A stretch of DNA of 64,000 nt from Candidatus Gagatemarchaeum stordalenia (GTDB lineage Archaea > Thermoproteota > Nitrososphaeria > Nitrososphaerales > Gagatemarchaeaceae), in the NCBI GenBank assembly GCA_003164815.1, contig PLUF01000051.1, positions 55,294 to 119,293 on the forward strand. The letters are read 5' to 3'. Numbering within the stretch: the stretch's first letter is position 1; the number at the start of each line of letters is the position of its first letter. Positions 50,049 to 58,485 of the stretch are shown here, one piece after another. Made by a program: the position numbers and the translations under genes. The notes under the pieces were generated by a model. The model had not been told where the DNA came from, searched no databases, and saw only the letters and a program-made list of their open reading frames with translations.

Positions 50049-50516
50049 CTAGCGCTCGTAGACGCCGACCACCCGGGCCTGCTCCATGACGTGCCCCTCG
50101 ATGGAGCCGTAGAGTTCCTCGAGAGCCAGACCAGGCTTGAGGCCGAGGTTCTTGTCGAGGGCGTAGATCCAGAAGTAGTAGTGGTGCGGGCCGTGACCGT
50201 TAGGCGGGTATGGTCCCTCATAACCGGCCTTCCCCGTCCCGTTCAGTCCTCCTATGAAGATGTCGGGCTTCTGGCCTCCGGCTATCTTCGTCGTGTCGGC
50301 TGGAATGCCGTAGAGGACCCAATGGGTGAACCCGTGTACCAGAGGCGCGTCGGGGTCGTGGCAGACGATCGCGAACTCGCGGGTCCCCTTCGGGGCGCCG
50401 CTCCACTCCAGCGGCGGGGATAGGTTCTCCCCGTCCCCAGCGTTCCGCTTCGGGATTCGGCCCATCGGCGCGAATGCGGAGCTCTTGATCTTCAGATTTC
50501 CAAGTTTCAGCGACAT
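50049..50516 (-). CDS. PEBP/YbhB-family protein
   Basis: 155 residues with the phosphatidylethanolamine-binding family signature: NLSPPLEWSGAPKGTREFAI, CHDPDAPLVHGFTHWVLYGIPAD and HHYYFWIYALD. In bacteria and archaea these are small ligand-binding or kinase-inhibitor-like proteins of unclear role. The N-terminus LKIKSSAFAPMGRIPKRN is typical. Confidence 0.88.
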   Translation of the reverse strand: MSLKLGNLKIKSSAFAPMGRIPKRNAGDGENLSPPLEWSGAPKGTREFAIVCHDPDAPLVHGFTHWVLYGIPADTTKIAGGQKPDIFIGGLNGTGKAGYEGPYPPNGHGPHHYYFWIYALDKNLGLKPGLALEELYGSIEGHVMEQARVVGVYER

Positions 50517-50597
50517 GGTTCTCTGGTTTCCCCAGATACTTTCTCGGGTAATTAAGATTACGAATCGGGAGGGCGCCTCACGGGGCTCGCAGGGTGC

Positions 50598-51008
50598 TCA
50601 CACATTATCCGAGACGACCGTCTCCGGGGTGACCTCGACCGAGAGGTGCTTCCTCTTGACTATCTCGGCAGCGGTCCTCACTCCCTCGCGGCGGCCCATG
50701 TACAGGACGGCCAGCCTCTCGGTGTCCAGGCCATTGTCCCTATCAGGGTTGATCATGGCGCGTCCCCGCACGGCGACCCACGAGTAGGCGTCGTCGAAGA
50801 GTGGGGTGACCCTGCAGTCCCTCTCCAGGTTCCTCAGCTTGACGGCGGCCGCTGGGATGCTGAAGACGAAGAGCCCGTTCTCGAACATCGACCAGGTCGG
50901 GGTCACGTGGGCCGAGCCATCTGCGTTTATCGACGCGAACTTGCAGTAGAGCGGCCTCGTCACGAACTTGATCTCGCGCGGGGTCAGTCTGGGATGCGAC
51001 CTTGTCAA
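50598..51008 (-). CDS. Pyridoxamine 5'-phosphate oxidase-like flavin/F420-binding protein
   Basis: 136 residues of the split-barrel PPOX family: FASINADGSAHVTPTWSMFENG, KLRNLERDCRVTPLFDD, WVAVRGRAMI. Members reduce small substrates with F420 or FMN; the cofactor cannot be told here. It lies on its own with short flanks. Confidence 0.82.
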   Translation of the reverse strand: MTRSHPRLTPREIKFVTRPLYCKFASINADGSAHVTPTWSMFENGLFVFSIPAAAVKLRNLERDCRVTPLFDDAYSWVAVRGRAMINPDRDNGLDTERLAVLYMGRREGVRTAAEIVKRKHLSVEVTPETVVSDNV

Positions 51009-51085
51009 GCGGGCGGCGCGCGGCCCGCGGGGAGAAAAGGACTCCCGCGGACCGAGCGAGGTCCAGGATTGAGAGGGAGGCCGGC

Positions 51086-51304
51086 CTAGCCTTCGCCAAT
51101 TCCTGCATGCTCAGGATCGGCGTCGACCACAGGGAAGCGGCGGCCATTGGCACCCCATACCGGCAGGTCGATATCGCTGGTCCTGCCCGTCCGGGTCTGC
51201 AGGTAGTAGAGCGCGAGCACGAAGAAGACCAGCGCGGGCTGCCCGACCACCAGGGCCCACCCTTCGAGCGTCGAGAATACCGTGTTCGCGCTTCGCCCCG
51301 ACAT
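51086..51304 (-). CDS. Small single-helix membrane protein
   Basis: 72 residues with one membrane segment (WALVVGQPALVFFVLALYYL) and a hydrophilic tail. It is supported by a strong TATA-like ACTATATACA at 51326-51335, about 27 bp before ATG 51304. Function unknown. Confidence 0.55.
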   Translation of the reverse strand: MSGRSANTVFSTLEGWALVVGQPALVFFVLALYYLQTRTGRTSDIDLPVWGANGRRFPVVDADPEHAGIGEG

Positions 51305-51325
51305 TGGCGAGTGCCCAGGGCCGCC

Positions 51326-51335
51326 TGTATATAGT
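51326..51335 (-). promoter_or_regulatory. TATA-like box of the 72-residue membrane protein gene
   Basis: Minus-strand ACTATATACA about 27 bp before the ATG at 51304. Confidence 0.55.
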
Positions 51336-51429
51336 GCGCCGGAACCGGAAGTCTGGACGCGGCATCCACAAAGCCAATATATTCAGTTCTGGTCCGTCCA
51401 CGCAGCTCGGGACCCTCACGCGTCCTCTG

Positions 51430-52053
51430 CTATCTTGCGCGGGTCGGGTCTATCATCATCTGCCGCAGTCCGATTAGGGCGAGGGCTATGATCAGGATGT
51501 TCACCGCGAACAGGCCGTCGATGAAGACAACGCTTGCGTAGATCGGCATCAGGACGAACGCCAGTATAAGCCCCATTATCCCGAAGACGATGGCGAAGAG
51601 CGCGCCGTGGATGGCGGGTTTCCAGAGATAGAACCCCGCGGCTATCCCTATGGCGCCGAAGACCATCACGCCCAGCCCGATGAAGACGAGCGCGCTCTGG
51701 GAGTAGTTGAGTATCGGGCCAAGGAACGCGAAGTATGGCGTGAAGAGGTTGCCTAAGACATTGTTGCCTCCGAGGTCGCCCGCCATAATGCCCGCAAAGA
51801 GCACGAAGCAGCTGAGCAGCACGGCCACCCCGCCCACCAGATAGGACAGAATCGAGCCGACCATGAGGACAGCCCCCCTCTCGTTCTCCCCGGCCACTAC
51901 TCTTGTCGTCAGCTTTCGTCCGAAGACCCTATCGGCGTCATCCTTGCAGTAGAACCTCCCGCCTATCTTGACAACGCAAGCGTTACAGAGACCCCTTCCG
52001 CACGTCGAGCAGACACCTATGGCGTCGGTGTTCTGATGGACGAAGCACTTCAT
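51430..52053 (-). CDS. Membrane protein with N-terminal B-box-type zinc finger
   Basis: 207 residues. The first 40 carry CFVHQNTDAIGVCSTCGRGLC and YCKDDADRVF, a B-box-like zinc finger seen in many archaeal membrane proteins. Four to five membrane segments follow. Function unknown; the finger likely faces the cytoplasm. Confidence 0.72.
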   Translation of the reverse strand: MKCFVHQNTDAIGVCSTCGRGLCNACVVKIGGRFYCKDDADRVFGRKLTTRVVAGENERGAVLMVGSILSYLVGGVAVLLSCFVLFAGIMAGDLGGNNVLGNLFTPYFAFLGPILNYSQSALVFIGLGVMVFGAIGIAAGFYLWKPAIHGALFAIVFGIMGLILAFVLMPIYASVVFIDGLFAVNILIIALALIGLRQMMIDPTRAR

Positions 52054-52172
52054 TCGTTCTACGGAACCGGCGTCTCGGCGTGGACTAAAAAGGGTTTACA
52101 GGCCTCCCCACGGCGGCTGGGGAGAAAGCATTATCACCGCCTGTCGGCTCCGCCCGCGGAGTATGATTACCA

Positions 52173-52334
52173 ATGAAGAGTGAGAAGGCCGCCCTGACCG
52201 TCCGTTGTCAGAGGTGCGGAAGCGCTAACCTGGAATCGGTCGGTTCAGACTCCGGGCACTGGCACGCGAGCTGCGTCGACTGCGGGTTCATGTTCATAGT
52301 CGAAGGGGACGAACCAGCCTCGCTGCCGAGCTGA
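52173..52334 (+). CDS. 53-residue zinc-ribbon protein
   Basis: ATG 52173 to TGA 52334. The core VRCQRCGSANLESVGSDSGH and ASCVDCGFMF form a Cys4 zinc ribbon, as in transcription or small archaeal ribbon proteins. It overlaps the C-terminal end of the convergent membrane-protein gene by 127 bp. The conserved Cys pattern supports this frame over the neighbour's low-complexity tail. Confidence 0.65.
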   Translation: MKSEKAALTVRCQRCGSANLESVGSDSGHWHASCVDCGFMFIVEGDEPASLPS

Positions 52335-52903
52335 GAGGGAGAGTCAGGCACAGTATCCTCTCCCCGCTCAATCCTGCGGTACCTCATCACTGTCCGGATG
52401 TTTCTACCAATCAGGAGGCCGACTCCGAACATGAGGAGGAGGTCGGTGGCTATCGTCCCTAGAAGGGCCGTCCCCGTAAGGGTAAGGCCCGGAGCAAAAC
52501 TGAAGGCGGTCGGCCCTATCACCCCGTAGTCGATGGACAGGCGGGCGACCAGCCCAACCAGGTAAATCAGGTAGATCCCGACCCCGCCCTTGAAGTACAG
52601 TGAGCCGTCCGCCCCCCTCCAGAAAGTTATTCTCCGGTCGGCGAATCGGTAAGAAGCTACGGCCGATGCCGCAGCTATCAGGGCGTATAGGGGCGCAAGA
52701 TAGACCGGGACTCCCTCGTAGAAGGACGCCCCGGAGAATCCTGCGCCAAGCAAGACGTAGACGGCCGCGAAGAGCACCGTCCTCCCCAGGCTGAAGCGGG
52801 TCCCCCGGTAGATCCTGTAGACCCTGCGGACGGCTAGGAGGAGTACGAAGGCGATGACTATGAGAACGGTCTCGGAGGATCCGGGACCCTGGGTTGCGGA
52901 CAA
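52208..52903 (-). CDS. Multi-span membrane protein (CcdC/DUF1453-like)
   Basis: 231 residues with about six membrane segments. VIAFVLLLAVRRVYRIYRGTRF followed by TVLFAAVYVLLGAG resembles CcdC-like proteins. The last roughly 45 residues are hydrophilic, low complexity and overlap the convergent zinc-ribbon gene. Function unknown. Confidence 0.65.
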   Translation of the reverse strand: MSATQGPGSSETVLIVIAFVLLLAVRRVYRIYRGTRFSLGRTVLFAAVYVLLGAGFSGASFYEGVPVYLAPLYALIAAASAVASYRFADRRITFWRGADGSLYFKGGVGIYLIYLVGLVARLSIDYGVIGPTAFSFAPGLTLTGTALLGTIATDLLLMFGVGLLIGRNIRTVMRYRRIERGEDTVPDSPSQLGSEAGSSPSTMNMNPQSTQLACQCPESEPTDSRLALPHL

Positions 52904-52997
52904 GGTTCGACCAACCCTCCGCAGCGATTTTATATCTTTTCGGATCCCGGGAAAATAATTAATATGCGCCAGACGGATTCAACCCCCGCTCAACCCT

Positions 52998-53372
52998 TTG
53001 GACCAATACTCCTCGGCATCGGTCTGGCACGAAAAGGAGGGAGCCTGGCACGAGATCATGCCGGGTGTTCGGCGGCGAATACTTTGTCATGCGTCCACCG
53101 GGATGATGGTCTACTACAAGATAGAGTCCGGGAGGGTCTTCGCGCTGCACAATCACCCTCATGCTCAGTTCGGGGTCGTCCTCGAGGGAGAAGGGACGTT
53201 CAAGATCGGGGAGCTTGAGTGTAGGATCAGGCCGGGCGACGGCTACTACATCCCCCCGGGCGTCTTCCACGAGCTGAGGACCGAGGGGGGTAAGCCCAGT
53301 ATTCTGATCGACTTCTTCACTCCCGAGAGGGACGACTACCTGGGCGAGGCACTCGCTTCGGACGTCGCGTGA
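52998..53372 (+). CDS. Cupin-domain protein
   Basis: 124 residues. The cupin metal motifs HNHPHAQFGVVLEGEGTFKIG and PGDGYYIPPGVFHEL are complete. It is a single-domain cupin of unknown substrate. TTG 52998 is about 35-45 bp after an AATAATTAATAT stretch. Confidence 0.85.
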   Translation: MDQYSSASVWHEKEGAWHEIMPGVRRRILCHASTGMMVYYKIESGRVFALHNHPHAQFGVVLEGEGTFKIGELECRIRPGDGYYIPPGVFHELRTEGGKPSILIDFFTPERDDYLGEALASDVA

Positions 53373-53449
53373 AAAATCCGCTCGACGTGTCGGTCCCGAC
53401 GAACCACTGCGTCAAGAGCAGATAATAATGCGCGAGGCGAGTACCGACC

Positions 53450-54010
53450 ATGGCTGGACGTTCCGGAGAGCCCGGGCGGGCGTTCCTCGAGTTCTTCTTG
53501 ACCGCAGGACGCCTGAAGGGCGAACGCCGCAAAGGGTGGGTCGTCAAGCTCGGCATGAAGGATCCTGAGTCGGTCGCAGACCATTCTTACCGGACCGCCC
53601 TGATGGCGATGCTCTACAGCGACCTCCGCGGGCTTGACACCCTGAAGGTCCTGAAGATGGCCCTGATTCACGACCTCCCCGAGGCACTCGTGGGGGACAC
53701 CATTCCAGGAGAGCGCACCCGGAGACGGAAACAGGTCCTAGAGTCCGCGGCCATGAAGAAGATCCTGGCCGGGATGCCTCCCGAGGTCCGAGGCGAGTAC
53801 TGGAGGATATGGCTCGAGTTCAGTCAAGGGAAGACGAGCGAGGCCAAGCTGGTGAGGCAGGTCGACAAGCTCGAGATGGCGGTGCAGGCGTTCGAGTATG
53901 GGAGGGGACGCTCGGCACCCGGGACGGAAGAGTTCATGGAGACCGCGAGGGCCAACATCCGGGACGACGACTTACTCGCCCTGCTGGGGCTGGTCGCCCG
54001 GGCAAAGTGA
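53450..54010 (+). CDS. HD-domain phosphohydrolase (YfbR-like)
   Basis: 186 residues with HD-domain ligands in SVADHSYRTA, LIHDLPEALVGD and VDKLEMAVQA, the order of 5'-deoxynucleotidases such as YfbR. It probably dephosphorylates a deoxynucleoside monophosphate. Start ATG 53450. Confidence 0.85.
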   Translation: MAGRSGEPGRAFLEFFLTAGRLKGERRKGWVVKLGMKDPESVADHSYRTALMAMLYSDLRGLDTLKVLKMALIHDLPEALVGDTIPGERTRRRKQVLESAAMKKILAGMPPEVRGEYWRIWLEFSQGKTSEAKLVRQVDKLEMAVQAFEYGRGRSAPGTEEFMETARANIRDDDLLALLGLVARAK

Positions 54011-54020
54011 TCTTCCGCTC

Positions 54021-54389
54021 TCAGCCCGGGAGGGGGCAGTTGAGCTCCTCCGCCCTCACGATTCTGCCTCTTTCGATGGTCTGGAACGCGATGACCTTTA
54101 ACTTCAGGCGAGTCCCGTCCTTCCTTACAGCATCGACGACGTGAACCTCGGCGATGGTGTCGCCCCCTGACACGACGCTGGTGAAGACGATCCTGCTCGA
54201 TCTGAGTGACGCCTTCATCTCCGAGACGCCGTCTATGAACTGGCGGAAGGTGTAGACGTTGCCGTTCAGATCCTGCCTGTAGTCAGGGCTGAAGAACTCG
54301 AGCATGTCTCGCTCGGTGGCGAGTGGATCGAAGAGCTTCGTAAATGCCCTCTCAAGGAATGACCGCGCCTCGGCAGTTGAGTTCATCAT
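54021..54389 (-). CDS. SnoaL/NTF2-like fold protein
   Basis: 122 residues from ATG 54389 (MMNSTAEARSFLERAF), chosen over a longer frame because the TATA-like CTTTTTGAGG lies about 28 bp upstream. A cone-shaped alpha+beta fold is suggested by EARSFLERAF and MLEFFSPDYRQDLNGNVYTF; LNCPLPG ends the protein. Enzymatic or ligand role unknown. Confidence 0.7.
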   Translation of the reverse strand: MMNSTAEARSFLERAFTKLFDPLATERDMLEFFSPDYRQDLNGNVYTFRQFIDGVSEMKASLRSSRIVFTSVVSGGDTIAEVHVVDAVRKDGTRLKLKVIAFQTIERGRIVRAEELNCPLPG

Positions 54390-54496
54390 ATCAGAGCCAG
54401 GAGGACCGCCGCCCCTCAAAAAGGTGGCGCGTCCACTGGGCATTCAAGTCTCGCAAAAGCAGATATCCTACCGCGTCCATAGAGGGCGCGCTGAAC

Positions 54497-54982
54497 TTGG
54501 AAGAGACCCCTGAGGACATAGCGAAGATACTCGGCCCGAACGAGCAGGTCGAGCTGTACATCAAACAGAAGATATACCATCCAAAGATCAACATAGACTC
54601 TGTCGTAATAACCAACGAGCGGATCATCCTGCGGCACCCCCACACCCTCGGCCTGAGGAAGGACTACACTGACTTCAACTACCAGGACATTGCGAACGTC
54701 GTGCTGGACAAGGGTCTGGTCAGGTCCACCGTCAGGTGCACCCTCCGCCTCGGAGGCGAGCCCCTCGCGCTGAACGACCTACCCAACTCCGATGCGGAGA
54801 AGGCGTACGGGCTGATCAGGGAGAACCTTGTGAGATATCAGGCTCCTTTCACAGCTGGCTATGCCGGCATCCCCATGGGTCAGCAGGCGCCTGCCGCGCA
54901 GGCCTCAAGGATTTGCGCCAAGTGCGGGGCGACCGTGGCCGCGGGACAGCGGTTCTGCGGAAGCTGCGGCGCGCCGATGTGA
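54497..54982 (+). CDS. PH-like domain protein with C-terminal zinc ribbon
   Basis: 161 residues from TTG 54497. The N-terminal part (ILGPNEQVELYIKQKIYHPK, SVVITNERIILRHPHTLGLRK) is a bacterial-type PH (bPH2/YcxB-like) domain. After a flexible linker comes a zinc ribbon (ICAKCGATVAAGQRFCGSCG). The layout resembles other ribbon-tagged proteins in this window. Confidence 0.7.
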   Translation: MEETPEDIAKILGPNEQVELYIKQKIYHPKINIDSVVITNERIILRHPHTLGLRKDYTDFNYQDIANVVLDKGLVRSTVRCTLRLGGEPLALNDLPNSDAEKAYGLIRENLVRYQAPFTAGYAGIPMGQQAPAAQASRICAKCGATVAAGQRFCGSCGAPM

Positions 54983-55052
54983 GCCACCCTCCGTAGGGGG
55001 GAGAGTCTCAAAGTTGAACTCTGGTGTAACTCGACGAGCGTCCGCTGAGTAG

Positions 55053-55343
55053 TCAGGAGACCGGCTTTCTTTCTCGTCGGCCTTCGATCGCACGGCGCCA
55101 GGCCTCAGCGAGCTTGACCTTCTTGCTCCCGGCCTCGGAGTCAGCTTCGATCAATACGCCCATCCGCAGCAGCCTGTCGATGGTTGTCCGCTCGGAGGCC
55201 GCCAGGTCCTTGTACTCGACCGACGACCCGAAGACCACCAGGTAACTCATGAACTGCATGTCTTGCACAATCTCGTCGGTTGACTCCTCCTTCTGAATCC
55301 TCTCCCTCGCGATCGCCCATTCGGGTATGGTACTCTTCCTCAA
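55053..55343 (-). CDS. Small protein of unknown function
   Basis: 96 residues, charged and helical (IARERIQKEESTDEIVQDM, TTIDRLLRMGVLIEADSEAG); no family is recognised. TTG 55343 lies 3 nt after the SDR stop on the same strand, so it is likely co-transcribed. Confidence 0.5.
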   Translation of the reverse strand: MRKSTIPEWAIARERIQKEESTDEIVQDMQFMSYLVVFGSSVEYKDLAASERTTIDRLLRMGVLIEADSEAGSKKVKLAEAWRRAIEGRRERKPVS

Positions 55344-55346
55344 GCG

Positions 55347-56114
55347 TCAGGTCCACCCCCCTAGCATGCCGCCGTCCACGGGCATCGCGGCCCCTGTGAC
55401 GAACGACGAGTCGTCCGAGGCGAGGAAGAGCGCCATCTGCGCGACCTCATTCGGCGACCCTATCCTCCCCAGTGCGTGCTGCTTGACCAGGCTCGCCTCT
55501 GCAGCAACAGGGTCCGGCGTCTGGGACAGGATGTCCCTCAGCATGGGCGTGTCGATCGCGCCCGGACAGATGCAGTTGACGCGGATGTTGAACTCGGCGA
55601 AGTCCATCGCGACGGCCCTCGTGAGCATGAGCACCCCTCCCTTCGACGCGTCGTAGGCTGCCTCCTTCTTCATCGCCATGAGTGAGTTGATCGAGCCCGT
55701 GTTGATGATCGCCCCTCTCTTCCTCTTGATCATGTGAGGCAGGACGTACTTGGTGCAGAGGAAGGTGCCGGTCATGTTGGTCCCGATGACGTCGGACCAC
55801 TCCTCCTCGGACGTGTCCAGTACGGTCCCCACCGGAGAGAGCGCCGCGTTGTTGAACAGCACGTCTATCTTCCCGAACTCCTTGAGCGTCGTATCCACGA
55901 GCCTCCGCACATCGGAGCTCTTCGAGACGTCCGTCTTCACGAACATGGCCTCACCGTGCTCCTTCCTGATGGCTTCCACGACCTCCTTCCCACGCGAGGC
56001 GCTGCGCCCGGCCACTACCACCTTCGCGCCCTCCCGCGCAAAGAGCAGGGCAGTCGCCCTTCCGATACCGGAAGTTCCGCCTGTTATGATTGAGACCCGG
56101 CCTTTCAGCTTCAT
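55347..56114 (-). CDS. Short-chain dehydrogenase/reductase
   Basis: 255 residues from ATG 56114 (MKLKGRVSIITGG), which is about 30 bp after the TATA-like TTTCTTTAGC; GTG 56135 would be too close to it. The cofactor loop TGGTSGIG, NNAALS, catalytic Ser (INTGSINS) and YDASKGG, and PGAIDTP are typical. The cofactor is probably NAD(P)H and the substrate is unknown. The HxlR gene lies just upstream. Confidence 0.88.
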   Translation of the reverse strand: MKLKGRVSIITGGTSGIGRATALLFAREGAKVVVAGRSASRGKEVVEAIRKEHGEAMFVKTDVSKSSDVRRLVDTTLKEFGKIDVLFNNAALSPVGTVLDTSEEEWSDVIGTNMTGTFLCTKYVLPHMIKRKRGAIINTGSINSLMAMKKEAAYDASKGGVLMLTRAVAMDFAEFNIRVNCICPGAIDTPMLRDILSQTPDPVAAEASLVKQHALGRIGSPNEVAQMALFLASDDSSFVTGAAMPVDGGMLGGWT

Positions 56115-56226
56115 CGCTCCTGTGGTCTCGGCCACGCTAAAGAAACCTTCTGGAAGAGAGAGAATCCCAAGGAAAAGGCGTCGTCAGGAGAACCCCCACC
56201 TTCGCTGCGCCTGTCAAGAGGCTTTC

Positions 56227-56703
56227 CTAGGGTCGTTCGATCTGTCTCGAGTCAAGGGGAAGGTTGACGTAGCTCTTCTCGAGGTTCTTCTGCCTGAAGA
56301 CCTCCCTGATCTCCCTCGGCCTGCCGTCTGCGAAGACAGCGCCGGCGTACCACTTCGAGCCGAAGGCGAAGAAGCTCATCAGGATCGGAAGCGCGTCCCA
56401 GCCCTTCTCGGTGAGGCTCCACCTGACGGCTGTTGGGGAGTCTCTGCCCTCGGTCTTCTGGATGATGCCCTCCCCCTCGAGCTCCTTCAGGCGGGCCGAC
56501 AGCATCCGCGGTGTCAGACCTGGGATCCCCCTCAGGAAATCCGAGAAGCGTTGGACGTTCCGCATCGACATCTCCCTGAGTATCAGCATGGTCCACTTTC
56601 TTCCCAAGACCCCGAGGCTCGCCTCGATAGGGCAGCCCTCGATTGGGGCTTCCGTGGCAATCGGTGTCCCTTTGGTCCAGTACTCGAAGGGTGAGCTCGA
56701 CAA
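56227..56703 (-). CDS. HxlR-family transcriptional regulator
   Basis: 158 residues: winged-helix core CPIEASLGVLGRKWTMLILR, RFSDFLRGIPGLTPRMLSARLKELE and WSLTEKGW. The Cys near residue 24 is where redox-sensing HxlR/YodB proteins carry their sensor thiol. TTG 56703, TATA-like AAATAAATAG (56734-56743) and a 13-bp palindrome (56747-56759) suggest autoregulation. It may control the adjacent SDR. Confidence 0.83.
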   Translation of the reverse strand: MSSSPFEYWTKGTPIATEAPIEGCPIEASLGVLGRKWTMLILREMSMRNVQRFSDFLRGIPGLTPRMLSARLKELEGEGIIQKTEGRDSPTAVRWSLTEKGWDALPILMSFFAFGSKWYAGAVFADGRPREIREVFRQKNLEKSYVNLPLDSRQIERP

Positions 56704-56746
56704 ACTGGTATCGGTCAGGTCTCCCGGCCCGCTACTATTTATTTTG

Positions 56747-56759
56747 TATACTTAGTATA
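56747..56759. promoter_or_regulatory. Palindromic candidate operator for the HxlR regulator
   Basis: TATACT-T-AGTATA is a perfect inverted repeat immediately upstream of the AAATAAATAG box of the HxlR gene. Location and symmetry suit an HxlR dimer site. Confidence 0.5.
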
Positions 56760-56862
56760 GTGGATCGCTCCCTTTCAGGGTCAGTTCCTGTGGGCCGGCG
56801 CGGTCCCGCACCGGCGCTCGGAAGGACGGTCCAAACCCGGGGTAGGTAACCGAGAGGAGGCT

Positions 56863-57420
56863 CTACTTGCGGAACCTTCCGAACAGCCGCTTGAGGATTC
56901 CGCCTTCCTGGGGCGCGGGTTCGACGTGGGCTGCAGGCGCCCTCTCCGGTGCCGCCGGTGCCGGAGCAGCCGGCTGGGCTGAGACCACTTCCTCATGGGG
57001 CGCGGACGCCTGAGGAGCTGATTCGGGTATCGATACTACCGGTTCCTCGATTGGCGGAGAGGGGATGGCAGGAGCCACCTCTATTGGCGCGGGCAAGATG
57101 GGTTCTGAGACGACAGGCTCTGCGACGACTTGCGGGGCGAACTCAGGTTCGGATATGGCCTGCTCCTCCACCTCGTGGACCGGCGCCGGGCTACTTGAGG
57201 CGGGGCCGCTCTCCGACCGCTTCCGGAAGAAGACGTCGCTATGGGCAGTCGGTCTCGAAGAAGAAGAGTTGAGCGCCGCTCCTCCTTGGAGCGGGGATTG
57301 AGAAGGGGAACCCAAGCCGGACGAGCCCGGAGCGGGACCGTCTGCGGCGTACCGCGAGGCAGCCAGCCTGCTGGCCTTTCTCTTCCGAGTGAGAGGGTCC
57401 TCGCCTAGGCCTCGAGGCAT
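56863..57420 (-). CDS. Disordered Pro/Ala/Glu-rich protein with basic amphipathic C-terminus, coupled to ParA
   Basis: 185 residues. A basic head (TRKRKASRLAASRYA) leads to about 100 residues of low-complexity acidic Pro/Val/Glu/Ala sequence (AEPVVSEPILPAPIEVAPAI). A conserved-looking C-terminal GGILKRLFGRFRK looks like a membrane-binding amphipathic helix. The ATG at 57420 overlaps the parA stop by 16 nt, so translation is coupled. It is probably a ParA partner or membrane tether, by inference only. Confidence 0.6.
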   Translation of the reverse strand: MPRGLGEDPLTRKRKASRLAASRYAADGPAPGSSGLGSPSQSPLQGGAALNSSSSRPTAHSDVFFRKRSESGPASSSPAPVHEVEEQAISEPEFAPQVVAEPVVSEPILPAPIEVAPAIPSPPIEEPVVSIPESAPQASAPHEEVVSAQPAAPAPAAPERAPAAHVEPAPQEGGILKRLFGRFRK

Positions 57421-58253
57421 CCCAGAATCTCCTCGGTCAGCTTCTCGTAGGCCTTCGCACCGTTGCAGTCGGCGTCGTACTCGAAGATCGACTTGTGATA
57501 GCTCGGCGCCTCAGCGAGCCTGATGTTGACTGGGATGACGGTGCTGAACACCGGGCCGTCCGTGAAGCCGTTCCTGACCTTCGCCTCCACCTCTCTCGCA
57601 AGGAGCGTCCGCCTGTCGTAGAGTGTGAGAACTGCCCCGAGTATCTCGAGTCCAGGGTTGATGTCCTCCTTCACCTTCCTGATGGTGTCGAGGAGCTGGA
57701 CCACTCCTTCCATGGCGAAGTACTGTGTCTGTACGGGTATCAGGACCTGGTTCGCCGCAGTCAGGGTGTTTACCGTGAGTAAGCCGAGCGAGGGAGGGGT
57801 GTCGATTACGACGTAGTCGTACTCGAGGCCTTCCTTGAGCTCTTTCAGCTTCTTCTTCAGCTTGAACTGCATGTTGATGTCGTTGGCGAGGCGTATCTGG
57901 CACGCGCTCAGGTCGCCGCTCGCCGGGGCCACGTCCAAGTTCTCCCTGCACCCCTTGATCAGCACGTCCGCGAGCGAGACCTCGTCGTCGAGGAGGAGGT
58001 CGGCTGTGGTCTTGTCAATCTGGGTCTCTGGGCCCACGAGATAGCTCGTGGCGTTGGCCTGAGGGTCCATGTCGACGAGCAGCACCCTCTTGCCTGCCGC
58101 GGCGAGCTGGCACGAGAGGTTGACCGTGAGGTCGGTCTTTCCGACTCCGCCCTTCTGGTTGGCAACGGCGATTATCCTCGTGAACGTTCCCGTCGTGGCC
58201 GTACCGTATGGCTCCCTACCACGGGGCACCTTCTCCAGGGTGGTCATTGTCAA
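57405..58253 (-). CDS. parA: ParA-family ATPase
   Basis: 282 residues with the deviant Walker A KGGVGKTDLTVNLS near 34-47, VLLVDMDPQANAT, and YDYVVIDTPPSLG. ParA-type ATPases form gradients or filaments that move DNA or protein cargo. No ParB/CTP-switch gene is adjacent; instead a disordered protein follows. The residue after the Walker A threonine is D rather than T. TTG 58253 or ATG 58247 starts it; TAATATG at 58284-58290 is a possible promoter. Confidence 0.87.
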   Translation of the reverse strand: MTMTTLEKVPRGREPYGTATTGTFTRIIAVANQKGGVGKTDLTVNLSCQLAAAGKRVLLVDMDPQANATSYLVGPETQIDKTTADLLLDDEVSLADVLIKGCRENLDVAPASGDLSACQIRLANDINMQFKLKKKLKELKEGLEYDYVVIDTPPSLGLLTVNTLTAANQVLIPVQTQYFAMEGVVQLLDTIRKVKEDINPGLEILGAVLTLYDRRTLLAREVEAKVRNGFTDGPVFSTVIPVNIRLAEAPSYHKSIFEYDADCNGAKAYEKLTEEILGCLEA

Positions 58254-58485
58254 CGATTATCGAGTGTATCGCGTGCTGCTCTTCATATTAGGGAAAGGGT
58301 GATTTCCTCTTTAGCAAGAAGCCAATTCATTTCCACCACGCACCGCAGCCAGGGGCCCCGGCGCCGGTCCCCGGGTCGTACTCGAAGAAGCCGCGGTAAG
58401 CTCAACCGTGTAATCTCGGCGAAGGCCTCCCCCGCGTTTCAATACCGTTAAATGAACAAGCTGGATGGGGCGCGGACGACCCGAG

